Of a DNA stretch of 6,656 nt, positions 1 through 6,503 are shown in pieces. The notes under the pieces are model-generated. The model was not told the origin of the DNA. It ran no database searches and saw only the letters and a program-made list of their open reading frames with translations. The stretch spans positions 1 to 6,656 of the forward strand of contig JANTHA010000118.1 in assembly GCA_024762625.1 (NCBI GenBank), read 5' to 3'. The stretch comes from Thiotrichaceae bacterium (GTDB taxonomy: Bacteria > Pseudomonadota > Gammaproteobacteria > Thiotrichales > Thiotrichaceae). The position numbers and the translations under genes are program-made. How positions within the stretch are numbered: the stretch's first letter is position 1; each line of letters begins with the position of its first letter.

Positions 1-212
1 GAGGTTTATTTTAACGCAGTATTGTGCCGTGCCGTCTAAGTAGAATTTCAACAGCCTGTGACGACGCACTGACTGCAAAAATATGAGGAGGAGGTAGGCA
101 GCTAATACAGTTGTAAAATACAAATTTCAGAATGAATTACTATTTAACATAATATATATTATGCGCATAGTATAGTGGCAAGGCGTATTCAGATTGTGAC
201 TTATGAAACCTG
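1..212. other. non-coding left edge, no gene recognised
   Basis: I see no supported gene here. On the minus strand a frame stays open from about 126 to the left edge; its possible TTG start at 121-123 has no ribosome site, and the first 20 residues or so are hydrophobic. On the plus strand, frames entering from the left stop at 37-39 and 41-43, so at most 13 residues of a gene could end here. A purine run (84-94, containing AGGAGGAGG) is not followed by a start codon at a suitable distance. The duplicated GTGCC at 25-34 and the change in character toward the left edge may mark a repeat or element boundary, but nothing here proves it. Confidence 0.5.
148..163. repeat. perfect 16-bp AT-rich palindrome
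   Basis: CATAATATATATTATG is its own reverse complement. It touches a second palindrome, ATGCGCAT (161-168), sharing three bases. It lies about 90 nt beyond the tatD stop, in non-coding DNA. The form resembles a dimeric regulator site, but AT-rich palindromes also arise by chance, and no well-placed promoter is evident beside it. Confidence 0.6.
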
Positions 213-232
213 TAAAAAACCGCTTAAAAGCG
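213..232 (-). terminator. weak terminator-like hairpin after tatD
   Basis: On the minus strand CGCT-TTTA-AGCG (232-221) forms a short 4-bp stem, followed by G and then TTTTTT (219-214). The stem is short for an intrinsic terminator, but the T-run and its position 22 nt past the tatD stop fit the end of the cluster. A second small inverted repeat, TGTAG-CT-CTACA at 247-258, overlaps the tatD stop codon. Confidence 0.45.
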
Positions 233-253
233 CTACTTAGCTACAATGTAGAG

Positions 254-1030
254 CTACAACTTAAACAAACGGTTAAAATTATCAGTGGATTCTTTTGCTA
301 TCTGTTCAAAGCTGCAATCGCGAAGTTCCGCCATTTTTTCCGCGACATATTTTACATAGGCGGGTTGATTCGGTTTACCGCGTTTTGGCGTAGGCGCCAA
401 CCAGGGTGAATCCGTTTCTATCAGATATTTGTCGCCGGGTACGCGTTTTGCAACATTCTGCAATTCCCTGGCGCTGTTGAATGTGACAATACCCGAAAAA
501 GAAATATAAAAATTGAGCTCCATTGCTTTTTCCGCCGTTTCCCAGTCTTCAGCAAAACAATGCATCACACCGCCAACTTTATCAGCTTGTTCTTCTGCAA
601 GTATTTTCAGCGTGTCTTCCTTTGCGGAACGTGTGTGAATAATCAGTGGTTTTTTTGTTTCTATGGCTGCGCGGATATGGGTTCTGAACAAGTCATGTTG
701 CCAACCCATGTCATCATCTTTTTTACTACGAAAATAATCAAGTCCGGTTTCGCCAATAGCGATGACCTCCTTGTGTTGCGCGAGTTCAACCAGCTCATCC
801 ATGGTAGGCGCATGAGAATCCTTGTGCGTTGGATGGACGCCGACTGAACAATGGATGTGCGGATACTGCTGGGCTGGTTTTAAAACATCCTGAAAATGTT
901 CGGTATCGATGCAGACGCAAAGCATCTGTTTGACGTTGGATTCATGAGCCTTCTCCACAAGCGTCGAAAAATCATTTGCAAATGGCTCAAGTTTGATTTT
1001 ATCCAGGTGACAATGAGAATCAGTAAGCAT
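254..1030 (-). CDS. tatD: TatD-family metal-dependent DNase/hydrolase (YcfH branch)
   Basis: TatD-family proteins are TIM-barrel metallohydrolases with reported DNase activity; the physiological role of the YcfH branch is unsettled. The 258-aa product (E. coli YcfH 265) carries every expected metal-site residue: His6 and His8 in DSHCHLD, Glu94 in IGETGLDY, His132 in IIHTR, His157 in MHCF and Asp207 in ETDSPWLAP. SVGVHP (62-67), SFSGIVTF (177-184) and the C-terminal NFNRLF are also typical. The position after holB/pilZ supports ycfH rather than the tatD of the tatABC operon. It starts 83 nt after pilZ without a strong Shine-Dalgarno, so it may be read through from pilZ or have its own weak promoter. 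It ends just before a small hairpin and T-run at 213-232. The symbol is used in the family sense; ycfH is the closer positional name. Confidence 0.93.
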   Translation of the reverse strand: MLTDSHCHLDKIKLEPFANDFSTLVEKAHESNVKQMLCVCIDTEHFQDVLKPAQQYPHIHCSVGVHPTHKDSHAPTMDELVELAQHKEVIAIGETGLDYFRSKKDDDMGWQHDLFRTHIRAAIETKKPLIIHTRSAKEDTLKILAEEQADKVGGVMHCFAEDWETAEKAMELNFYISFSGIVTFNSARELQNVAKRVPGDKYLIETDSPWLAPTPKRGKPNQPAYVKYVAEKMAELRDCSFEQIAKESTDNFNRLFKL

Positions 1031-1073
1031 ATCGTAAAACCGTCGTTTAGAATATGCCGCATGATACCATTTA

Positions 1074-1100
1074 TAGCGAATTTAGCGACGTATATAGCGA
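1074..1100. repeat. three copies of TAGCGA in the pilZ-tatD spacer
   Basis: The hexamer TAGCGA occurs at 1074-1079, 1083-1088 and 1095-1100, each preceded by A/T-rich bases. The starts are 9 and 12 nt apart, so the array is not perfectly regular. It lies 44 to 70 nt upstream of the tatD start codon, where a promoter or regulator site could sit. TATAAA and TATATA occur beside the motifs on the minus strand, but I find no good -35 partner. The remainder of this 83-nt spacer shows nothing else. Confidence 0.55.
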
Positions 1101-1113
1101 CTTAAATGCGCCT

Positions 1114-1533
1114 CTAATAAACACGATTCAGCGCCGGAATATTGGCGCGATTGCCTAACATGGTCTGGATAACCAGTTTGACTTTTGCCTTGGTGTTGCC
1201 CGTAAAGCGGACTCCAACGCCGGGATTGCCATTTTCACCTGTTTTAGGCGATATCCAGACGACCTTGCCAGGTATTGCGAGTTTTTTATCCGTGGATAAT
1301 AAATGCATGGCGATAATCACTTCATCGCCAAATCGAAAATTCTCATTATTTGTTGGCGCAAATAAGCCGCCATCCTTGATAAATGGCATAAAGCTGGCAT
1401 GAAGCGCTGCTTCATCCTTGAGCGGGAGTTTCAATACAACCCTTTCCGGAATTTTTTTCTCAGGGTTACTGGCCTGGTTTGTGTTCGTGTTCGTTTCACT
1501 GGCGTTTGCAGCGGTATTGGCTTGAGTGTTCAT
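1114..1533 (-). CDS. pilZ: PilZ-domain protein, type IV pilus biogenesis (PilZ proper)
   Basis: The product is 139 aa. Residues about 32-120 resemble Pseudomonas PilZ: VVLKLPLKDEAALHASFMPF, then IKDGGLFAPT (52-61), FGDEVIIAMHLL (68-79), PGKVVWISPKTG (88-99) and GVGVRF (105-110). PilZ is needed for type IV pilus assembly; in Xanthomonas it bridges FimX and the PilB ATPase (family knowledge). The canonical c-di-GMP motifs, RxxxR and (D/N)xSxxG, are not seen, as expected for this PilZ class, which does not bind the nucleotide itself. The first 25 residues or so are a low-complexity stretch rich in Asn, Thr, Ala and Gln, making the protein about 20 aa longer than Pseudomonas PilZ. The ATG lies 17 nt after holB with an almost purely A/T leader and no Shine-Dalgarno. 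The next in-frame Met is at 49, inside the domain, so the upstream ATG is preferred. Confidence 0.92.
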   Translation of the reverse strand: MNTQANTAANASETNTNTNQASNPEKKIPERVVLKLPLKDEAALHASFMPFIKDGGLFAPTNNENFRFGDEVIIAMHLLSTDKKLAIPGKVVWISPKTGENGNPGVGVRFTGNTKAKVKLVIQTMLGNRANIPALNRVY

Positions 1534-1550
1534 GTTTTTATATTTTTATA

Positions 1551-2609
1551 TTATTGACAGTGTTTTGCTTGCAGCCATAAGACTAACATGTTCTCAATAA
1601 AAATCAGAGGATTAACAGACGTATGGATAAGTTGTTTCTGCCTTAACAAATGGTCATACAAACCCCAGAGTTGCGGACTAAATATATTTTCTCGAAGCGT
1701 TTCAAGCGCCCTGCTTTCGTCCAACGATTGGTGTCCGGTTTCTTCACCGGTCTTTATTACAGATAAAACGTCAAACTTAAGGAGTTGCTGAACCCAATCA
1801 AGTTGCCAGTTCAACAAGGCCTCCCTTTCATGTTTTTGCCATTTTTTGGCCACGTCAACGAGCGAAATATGTTCCATGACGATTTCTACAATATCTTTTA
1901 AAAGCGCCGCCCTGTTGGCGATTATTTCCTTATTGGATGTCAGTAGATCCAAAGCGGCTAATGGTCTTCCCTGTGATAATTGAATCGCATGTTGTATGTT
2001 TTTATGGATATCAGAAGGGTCTATCTTATTATTTTCCGGATGGTTTTTTAACCAGTCTAGTATTTGTTTCCTGTCAGGCGTTGGTAAAAGCATGATCTGA
2101 CAGCGGCTTCGAATGGTTGCCAGCAAGGATGATATTTGCGATGTTAATAAAATAATAACGCTATTATCCGCCGGTTCTTCCAGTGATTTTAACAGGCTAT
2201 TGGCTGCATTCAGACTCATGCGTTCTGCTTCGCTTACAAGCACCACTCGCTGTCCCTTGAAACTCCGGCTCAAATTCAGAAAGTCATTCATGGCGCGAAT
2301 CTGATCGACGCTGATTTGTTGTTTATCTTCGGCCAAATCTACCTGAAGATAATCAGGATTAGCGCCTGATTCATAGGTCTTACAGCTGTGGCACTGACCA
2401 CAGGCGCCTTGTGCTTGCGTGGATCCGGACTCAGCAAGAATCGGAGATTCGCATAATAATGATTTCACCAGGCGGTTGGCAAAGCGCCGTTTTCCTGTTT
2501 GTGGCTCGCCGCTTAACAACAGTGCATGAGGTAAATGGCCTGTGCGTCGCGCATGGATTGCATGTCGCCAGCTTTTCTCATGCCAGGAATAAATTCCGTT
2601 TGTTGTCAT
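1551..2609 (-). CDS. holB: DNA polymerase III clamp-loader subunit delta-prime
   Basis: Delta-prime is the stator of the clamp loader, the AAA+ complex that places the beta clamp on DNA. The 352-aa product (E. coli 334) has the AAA+ region at about 10-175 and a helical C-terminal part. The zinc module is complete: Cys53, then Cys70, Cys73 and Cys76 in ACGQCHSCKTY, followed by NPDY. SLLKSLEEP (138-146) and TIRSRCQ (165-171), containing the SRC motif of clamp-loader ATPases, are clear. The Walker A position reads GEPQTGKR (34-41): the lysine is present but Ser/Thr is replaced by Arg, and no DExx Walker B is seen, which suggests no ATP hydrolysis, as is known for E. coli delta-prime. The start has the best ribosome site of the cluster, 7 nt upstream. 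It lies 17 nt before pilZ. A dnaX identity is excluded by length and motifs. Confidence 0.95.
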   Translation of the reverse strand: MTTNGIYSWHEKSWRHAIHARRTGHLPHALLLSGEPQTGKRRFANRLVKSLLCESPILAESGSTQAQGACGQCHSCKTYESGANPDYLQVDLAEDKQQISVDQIRAMNDFLNLSRSFKGQRVVLVSEAERMSLNAANSLLKSLEEPADNSVIILLTSQISSLLATIRSRCQIMLLPTPDRKQILDWLKNHPENNKIDPSDIHKNIQHAIQLSQGRPLAALDLLTSNKEIIANRAALLKDIVEIVMEHISLVDVAKKWQKHEREALLNWQLDWVQQLLKFDVLSVIKTGEETGHQSLDESRALETLRENIFSPQLWGLYDHLLRQKQLIHTSVNPLIFIENMLVLWLQAKHCQ

Positions 2610-2616
2610 GTTATTT

Positions 2617-2622
2617 CACCTT
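2617..2622 (-). promoter_or_regulatory. holB Shine-Dalgarno
   Basis: AAGGTG on the minus strand lies 7 nt before the holB ATG and matches AAGGAG at 5 of 6 positions. It is the strongest ribosome site in the window and fixes the holB start. It fits the fact that holB has the longest gap within the fabF-pilZ run (46 nt) and so depends least on coupling. Confidence 0.75.
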
Positions 2623-2655
2623 GCGCATCGCTTGTTTAACTCAATGTCAAAGCGC

Positions 2656-3303
2656 TCATGAGCGAGCGTTAAGTATCTTGTCCAGTTCCTGGCTAATTTG
2701 CCGTTGAACGGTAGGCAAATCATGCTGCGCATGAATAATCCGGAAGCGTTGCGGATGCTGTTTAGCCAAATTCAGATATTGCTCACGCACCTTATTGAAA
2801 AAGTCCAGTTCTTGTTGTTCAAAGCGGTCTGTTTCACCGCGTTTTCTGGCGCGAGCCAGTCCGGTTTCTGCGTCCAGATCAAAAAGAAAGGTAACATCGG
2901 GTCTTAAATCACCCTGCACCCAGTTTTCCAGTTGTTCAATGCGTTTCAGATTAATTCCCCGCCCTGCTCCCTGATAGGCATAGCTGGCATCGGTAAAGCG
3001 ATCGCATAACACCCATTTACCCTGCTTCAAAGCAGGGATAATAACGCGTTGCAGATGCTCGGCGCGCGCCGCGAACATCAACAACAATTCGGTATCGTGG
3101 TGCATTTCGGGCAATTCTTTCGACAACAGTATATCGCGAATGGCTTCCCCGACCTGGGTGCCGCCAGGTTCACGCGTCAGGACAATCTGTTTGCCGGCCT
3201 CGCCAATGATATTAGCGATAAATTCGATATTGGTGGTCTTACCCGCGCCTTCCACGCCTTCAAAGGTGATAAAGACGCCCTCAGCTGTTTGTTTACCATT
3301 CAT
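2656..3303 (-). CDS. tmk: thymidylate kinase (dTMP kinase)
   Basis: Tmk phosphorylates dTMP to dTDP with ATP, an essential step toward dTTP. The 215-residue protein (E. coli 213) shows the P-loop FEGVEGAGKTT (14-24, Lys22), TREPGGTQ (43-50), the substrate-binding segment CDRFTDASYAYQGAGRG (100-116) and the LID segment RARKRGETDRFEQ (151-163). With no basic residue inside the P-loop (EGAGK) and several arginines in the LID, it looks like the E. coli-type (type II) enzyme. The ATG overlaps the mltG stop as ATGA, which implies translational coupling. The N-terminus is about 7 residues longer than in E. coli. The 9-bp repeat of the mltG 3' end lies directly upstream, so the ribosome-binding region of tmk is made of repeat DNA. 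The 46-nt gap to holB follows. Confidence 0.97.
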   Translation of the reverse strand: MNGKQTAEGVFITFEGVEGAGKTTNIEFIANIIGEAGKQIVLTREPGGTQVGEAIRDILLSKELPEMHHDTELLLMFAARAEHLQRVIIPALKQGKWVLCDRFTDASYAYQGAGRGINLKRIEQLENWVQGDLRPDVTFLFDLDAETGLARARKRGETDRFEQQELDFFNKVREQYLNLAKQHPQRFRIIHAQHDLPTVQRQISQELDKILNARS

Positions 3304-4373
3304 TGATTGTCTTTATTCCCATTATTCCCATTATTCCCATTATTCCCTTTATAGCGTTTCGCATTGCCGCCAAGCAAATATTTAATCACTGCTTTTTTAT
3401 GTTCGGCATAGGTTCTGGAGAAATGCGAAGCGCCATCTTTTCCCTTGGCCACAAAATAGAGCATGTCGCCATCCGCCGGATCAAAAACAGCTTCAATCGA
3501 CGCCTTACTGGGCGTTGCGATAGGCGTTGGCGGCAGCCCTTTGCGGGTATAGGTATTATAGGGCGTATCCTGTTTCAGGTCTTTTTTACGGATATTGCCC
3601 TGATATTTATCACCCATGCCATAAATCACGGTAGGATCAGTCTGCAGCAGCATCCCTTTTTTCAGGCGATTTAAAAAAACCCGCGCGATTTTTTTCCTGT
3701 CTTCAGGATGGCCTGTCTCTTTCTCCACAATTGAAGCCAGTATCAGCGCATCGTAAGGCGTGTTGATTCCTTTGAACTTGCGTCGGTTTTTCCATTTTGC
3801 ATTGATGAATTTGATCATAACATCGTGACTGCGTTGCAAAAATTGCAAATCGGTAGCGCCTCTGGGATGGGAGTAGGTATCGGGCAAAAACAGGCCTTCC
3901 GGCGGGTATTGTTTATAATCCGTTTTCAGCTTTTGCATGATATGCTGATAATCGCTGTCACTGAGCGTTTGCACCAGGTTTTTGTCAGCGCGAATGGTCT
4001 TGATTATATCCTTGAACTGTTTTCCTTCCAGAATCCGGGTCTGGTACTGGAGCGTTTTTCCTTTACTAAATTTTTCCAGTATTTGCTCCGGCGTCATGCC
4101 CGCCTCAAGCGTGTATTCGCCCGCCTTGATTTTAGTATCCTGTTTGTTTAATTTGGCCAGAATAGTAAACAAGATAGCGGACTGAATAATATTACGGTTT
4201 TTCAGTTCCCTGGCGACCTTGCGAATGCTGCTGCCTTTTTTGATTTCAAAACTGGCGACATCCTGCGTCAGTGCTTGCCGCCTGAATTGATCAAACTCGG
4301 TAAAGGCGTAATAGCCAAAGCCCGCCAGCAGGATAAAGATCAACGGAATAAATATTTTGATTAAAAAACGCAT
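3300..4373 (-). CDS. mltG: endolytic murein transglycosylase MltG (YceG-like)
   Basis: MltG is an inner-membrane lytic transglycosylase that cleaves nascent glycan strands inside the chain and is thought to set peptidoglycan strand length. The product is 357 aa (E. coli 340). One N-terminal membrane segment (about 4-24) follows a short basic start, leaving the catalytic part periplasmic. Family motifs are PPEGLFLPDTY (157-167), ASIVEKETG (213-221) with the likely catalytic Glu217, LQTDPTVIYGMG (243-254), YNTYTRKGLPPTPIATPS (272-289) and HFSRTYAEH (317-325). The last 15 residues or so form a low-complexity tail of Gly-Asn-Asn repeats encoded by a 9-bp tandem repeat, absent from the E. coli protein as I recall it. 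The start lies 12 nt after pabC with a pyrimidine-rich leader and no Shine-Dalgarno. The stop overlaps the tmk start by 4 nt. Confidence 0.95.
   Translation of the reverse strand: MRFLIKIFIPLIFILLAGFGYYAFTEFDQFRRQALTQDVASFEIKKGSSIRKVARELKNRNIIQSAILFTILAKLNKQDTKIKAGEYTLEAGMTPEQILEKFSKGKTLQYQTRILEGKQFKDIIKTIRADKNLVQTLSDSDYQHIMQKLKTDYKQYPPEGLFLPDTYSHPRGATDLQFLQRSHDVMIKFINAKWKNRRKFKGINTPYDALILASIVEKETGHPEDRKKIARVFLNRLKKGMLLQTDPTVIYGMGDKYQGNIRKKDLKQDTPYNTYTRKGLPPTPIATPSKASIEAVFDPADGDMLYFVAKGKDGASHFSRTYAEHKKAVIKYLLGGNAKRYKGNNGNNGNNGNKDNQ
3313..3348 (-). repeat. 9-bp tandem repeat, four units, at the mltG 3' end before tmk
   Basis: On the plus strand TTATTCCCA occurs at 3313, 3322 and 3331, with a fourth copy at 3340 that differs only in its last base. 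On the coding strand the unit reads as GGG AAT AAT, giving the Gly-Asn-Asn tail of MltG. Because the unit is a multiple of three, copy-number change would keep mltG in frame and leave its stop codon intact. The repeat ends 10 nt from the tmk start codon, so it also forms the region a ribosome would bind for tmk. Confidence 0.95.
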
Positions 4374-4385
4374 AAAAAGTCGATG

Positions 4386-5210
4386 TTAATCCAGTTTATT
4401 TATGATGGAACGATTAAACCGCGTAACAAAATCCGGTATGGCATAGTGCTGTTTTTCAAAATACACAACCGGCCATATTCCGATGATGGAATTTGTCATC
4501 ATGACGTGTTTTGCTTCATGGAGATCATCCAGCGTTAGACTTGTTTCTTCTACGCTTTTATTTTCACGAGTGGCAAGCCAGTCAATCAGTCGCCTGCGCA
4601 TGATTCCATCAATGCCGCATTGTTTAAGCGATGGTGTTTTAATGACATTGTCAGTGCTGATTATAAACAGATTGCTCATGGTTCCTTCGATCACATGATC
4701 ATTATAATCGCGCATCAAACCTTCCTGGACATGATTCGACAATTCAATGCTGGCGAGAACCTGCTCAAGGCGGTTCAGATGTTTGATTCCGGCGAGCACC
4801 GGATTAATCGACAAGCGTGTGGCGCATAGTGAAAGCCGGATGCCCTGCTCCCTGTAGTGAAAGATATGTTCGCCCCAGGGGTGCAGCGTTAAGATGCGCG
4901 CTGGTTTGCTATCCTTATCTGGTCGATAGCCCCTGCCGCCGCTGCCGCGCGTGATAATGATTTTGAGCACCGCCTGATCATCAGCAGATTTACAGAGTGA
5001 CTTGATTTCACTGACTAGCAAGGCTGGGGCTGGCGCAGTTATGCTCAGCTTTTCACAGCCTTTGTTGAGACGCGCCAGGTGTTCTTCAATCAACTGCGGA
5101 CGCTGTTTGATAACGGCAATGGTTTCAAAAACGCCATCGCCATAGTTTAAGCCTCTGTCAGATATGGGCAATGAATTCGTTAATTTTCCATTGACCAGTA
5201 CAAAATCCAC
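4386..5210 (-). CDS. pabC: aminodeoxychorismate lyase (PLP fold type IV)
   Basis: PabC converts 4-amino-4-deoxychorismate to p-aminobenzoate and pyruvate, supplying the folate pathway; it is cytoplasmic and PLP-dependent. The 274-residue product has the family layout. The N-terminal SDRGLNYGDGVFET (17-30) is followed by TRGSGGRGY (87-95), a PabC-typical segment. GIKHLNRLEQV (141-151) carries the expected Schiff-base Lys143, and VIEGTMSNLF (173-182) carries the glutamate (Glu175) that contacts the PLP ring nitrogen. CGIDGIMRR follows near 198-206. The E. coli enzyme is 269 aa. The start codon is GTG; it lies 18 nt after the fabF stop in the same frame, with no clear Shine-Dalgarno, so re-initiation after fabF is likely. 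The sister families, D-amino-acid and branched-chain aminotransferases, share the fold, but the gene order and RGSGGRGY favour PabC. Confidence 0.93.
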   Translation of the reverse strand: MDFVLVNGKLTNSLPISDRGLNYGDGVFETIAVIKQRPQLIEEHLARLNKGCEKLSITAPAPALLVSEIKSLCKSADDQAVLKIIITRGSGGRGYRPDKDSKPARILTLHPWGEHIFHYREQGIRLSLCATRLSINPVLAGIKHLNRLEQVLASIELSNHVQEGLMRDYNDHVIEGTMSNLFIISTDNVIKTPSLKQCGIDGIMRRRLIDWLATRENKSVEETSLTLDDLHEAKHVMMTNSIIGIWPVVYFEKQHYAIPDFVTRFNRSIINKLD

Positions 5211-5228
5211 TTTATTCGGGAGTGGAAA

Positions 5229-6479
5229 TCAGATTTTCTTGAAAATCAGGGTGCCGTTAGTGCCGCCAAAACCAAATGAATTGCTCATTGTGATGTCAAT
5301 TCTGGCATTGCGCGCTTCATTGGCGACATAATCCAGATCACATTCAGTATCCTGATTTTCGAGATTAATTGTCGGTGGAAGAACCTGGTCGCGAATGGCG
5401 AGAACACTGAAAATTGCTTCGATGCCGCCAGCTGCGCCGAGCAGATGCCCCGTCATGGATTTGGTTGAACTAACCGCCAGCTGTTTGGCGTGATCGCCCA
5501 TCGCGCGTTTAACCGCCATGGTTTCTGCAACATCGCCAGCGGGTGTTGAGGTGCCATGCGCATTGATGTAATCGATGTCTTCCGGATTAAGACCTGCATC
5601 CTTTAGCGCATGTTGCATACAACGCGCCGCGCCTTCGCCATCCTTTGAAGGCGATGTCATATGATAGGCGTCGCTGCTCATGCCGAAACCTACCAGTTCG
5701 CAATAAATGTCCGCGCCGCGCGCTTTGGCTGCTTCATATTCTTCCAGTACGATGACGCCTGCGCCATCGCCAAGTACAAAACCGTCACGATCCTTATCCC
5801 AGGGGCGACTGGCTGCTGTTGGGTCGTCATTTCGAGTTGACAAGGCGCGCGCAGCAGCAAAACCGCCAATGCCCAATGGTGTGGTACCCATTTCTGCACC
5901 GCCCGCCAGCATATAATCGGCATCGCCATACTGGATCATGCGCATCGCGTCTCCAATGCTATGCGTTGCTGTTGCACAAGCTGAAACCGGCGACATATTA
6001 TGCCCTTTCAGGCCATGCATGATGGACAGATTACCCGCCACCATATTAATAATGCTGCTAGGCACAAAAAATGGCGAAATCTTGCGCGGCCCGCCATCCA
6101 TAAAGGCTTTATAATTCTTTTCGATGGTGCTAAGGCCGCCAATGCCTGAGCCTACGATAACGCCAATGCGATCAGCAATTTCATCGTTGACCTCTAAGCC
6201 GGAATCTTTCAGCGCATCGGTGCCCGCGCCTATTCCATAATGAATAAACGGATCCATTTTACGTTGATCCTTGGGCTTAATATAATCGCCTGGATCAAAA
6301 TCTTTCACATTTCCGGCAATGCGCACAGAGAATGCGCTGCAGTCAAATAAAGATTCGGGAATTAAATCAATCCCGCTATTGCCCTCAACTATATTTTTCC
6401 AGGCTTTTTCAATGCTTGACCCAACGGGTGAGACAATTCCAAGACCGGTAACAACAACTCGACGATTTGACACTGGCAT
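5229..6479 (-). CDS. fabF: 3-oxoacyl-[acyl-carrier-protein] synthase II (KAS II)
   Basis: FabF elongates fatty acids in the cytoplasm by decarboxylative condensation of malonyl-ACP with an acyl-ACP held on the active-site cysteine. The 416-residue frame matches E. coli FabF (413 aa) nearly end to end. The catalytic triad is visible: Cys168 in SACATATH, His308 in [11 protein letters not shown] and His345 in [13 protein letters not shown], with conserved Lys340. The C-terminal glycine-rich motif [10 protein letters not shown] (about 400-409) and the ending LIFKKI are typical. The annotated start is the first ATG, but GTG at 6471-6473 (codon 3) is probably the true start: it is 7 nt from an AAGAG ribosome site and gives [12 protein letters not shown], equivalent to E. 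coli [12 protein letters not shown]. It is the first gene of the cluster, after a terminator, with pabC 18 nt downstream. KAS I (FabB) is less likely because the order fabF-pabC-mltG is characteristic. Confidence 0.97.
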   Translation of the reverse strand: MPVSNRRVVVTGLGIVSPVGSSIEKAWKNIVEGNSGIDLIPESLFDCSAFSVRIAGNVKDFDPGDYIKPKDQRKMDPFIHYGIGAGTDALKDSGLEVNDEIADRIGVIVGSGIGGLSTIEKNYKAFMDGGPRKISPFFVPSSIINMVAGNLSIMHGLKGHNMSPVSACATATHSIGDAMRMIQYGDADYMLAGGAEMGTTPLGIGGFAAARALSTRNDDPTAASRPWDKDRDGFVLGDGAGVIVLEEYEAAKARGADIYCELVGFGMSSDAYHMTSPSKDGEGAARCMQHALKDAGLNPEDIDYINAHGTSTPAGDVAETMAVKRAMGDHAKQLAVSSTKSMTGHLLGAAGGIEAIFSVLAIRDQVLPPTINLENQDTECDLDYVANEARNARIDITMSNSFGFGGTNGTLIFKKI

Positions 6480-6480
6480 G

Positions 6481-6487
6481 CTCTTTT
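6481..6487 (-). promoter_or_regulatory. fabF ribosome-binding site that decides the start
   Basis: AAAAGAG on the minus strand is the only Shine-Dalgarno-like sequence before fabF. It lies 1 nt from the first ATG (6477-6479), too close for normal use, but 7 nt from the in-frame GTG at 6471-6473. A GTG start gives a 414-aa protein whose N-terminus aligns residue for residue with E. coli FabF. Confidence 0.6.
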
Positions 6488-6503
6488 AATTGAAATAATT
6501 GAA

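Noticed and set aside
144..171. Plus-strand promoter TTAACA with CATAGT at 16-nt spacing
   Set aside because: The -10 matches only 4 of 6, and it would drive transcription antisense into tatD with no gene to serve.
203..409. Plus-strand 68-codon frame starting after the palindrome
   Set aside because: It has no ribosome site, overlaps the tatD 3' end antisense and shows no recognisable motif; it is a shadow of tatD.
2653..2664. Perfect 12-bp palindrome CGCTCATGAGCG at the tmk stop
   Set aside because: It has no loop and no T-run, so it is neither a terminator nor a clear operator; it contains the tmk stop codon and is probably chance.
3313..3348. Short regular repeats as a CRISPR-like array
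   Set aside because: The units are 9 bp with no spacers and lie inside the mltG reading frame; this is a coding microsatellite.
5690..5929. Second minus-strand frame and plus-strand frames inside fabF
   Set aside because: They lie wholly within the well-conserved fabF frame and have no motif of their own.
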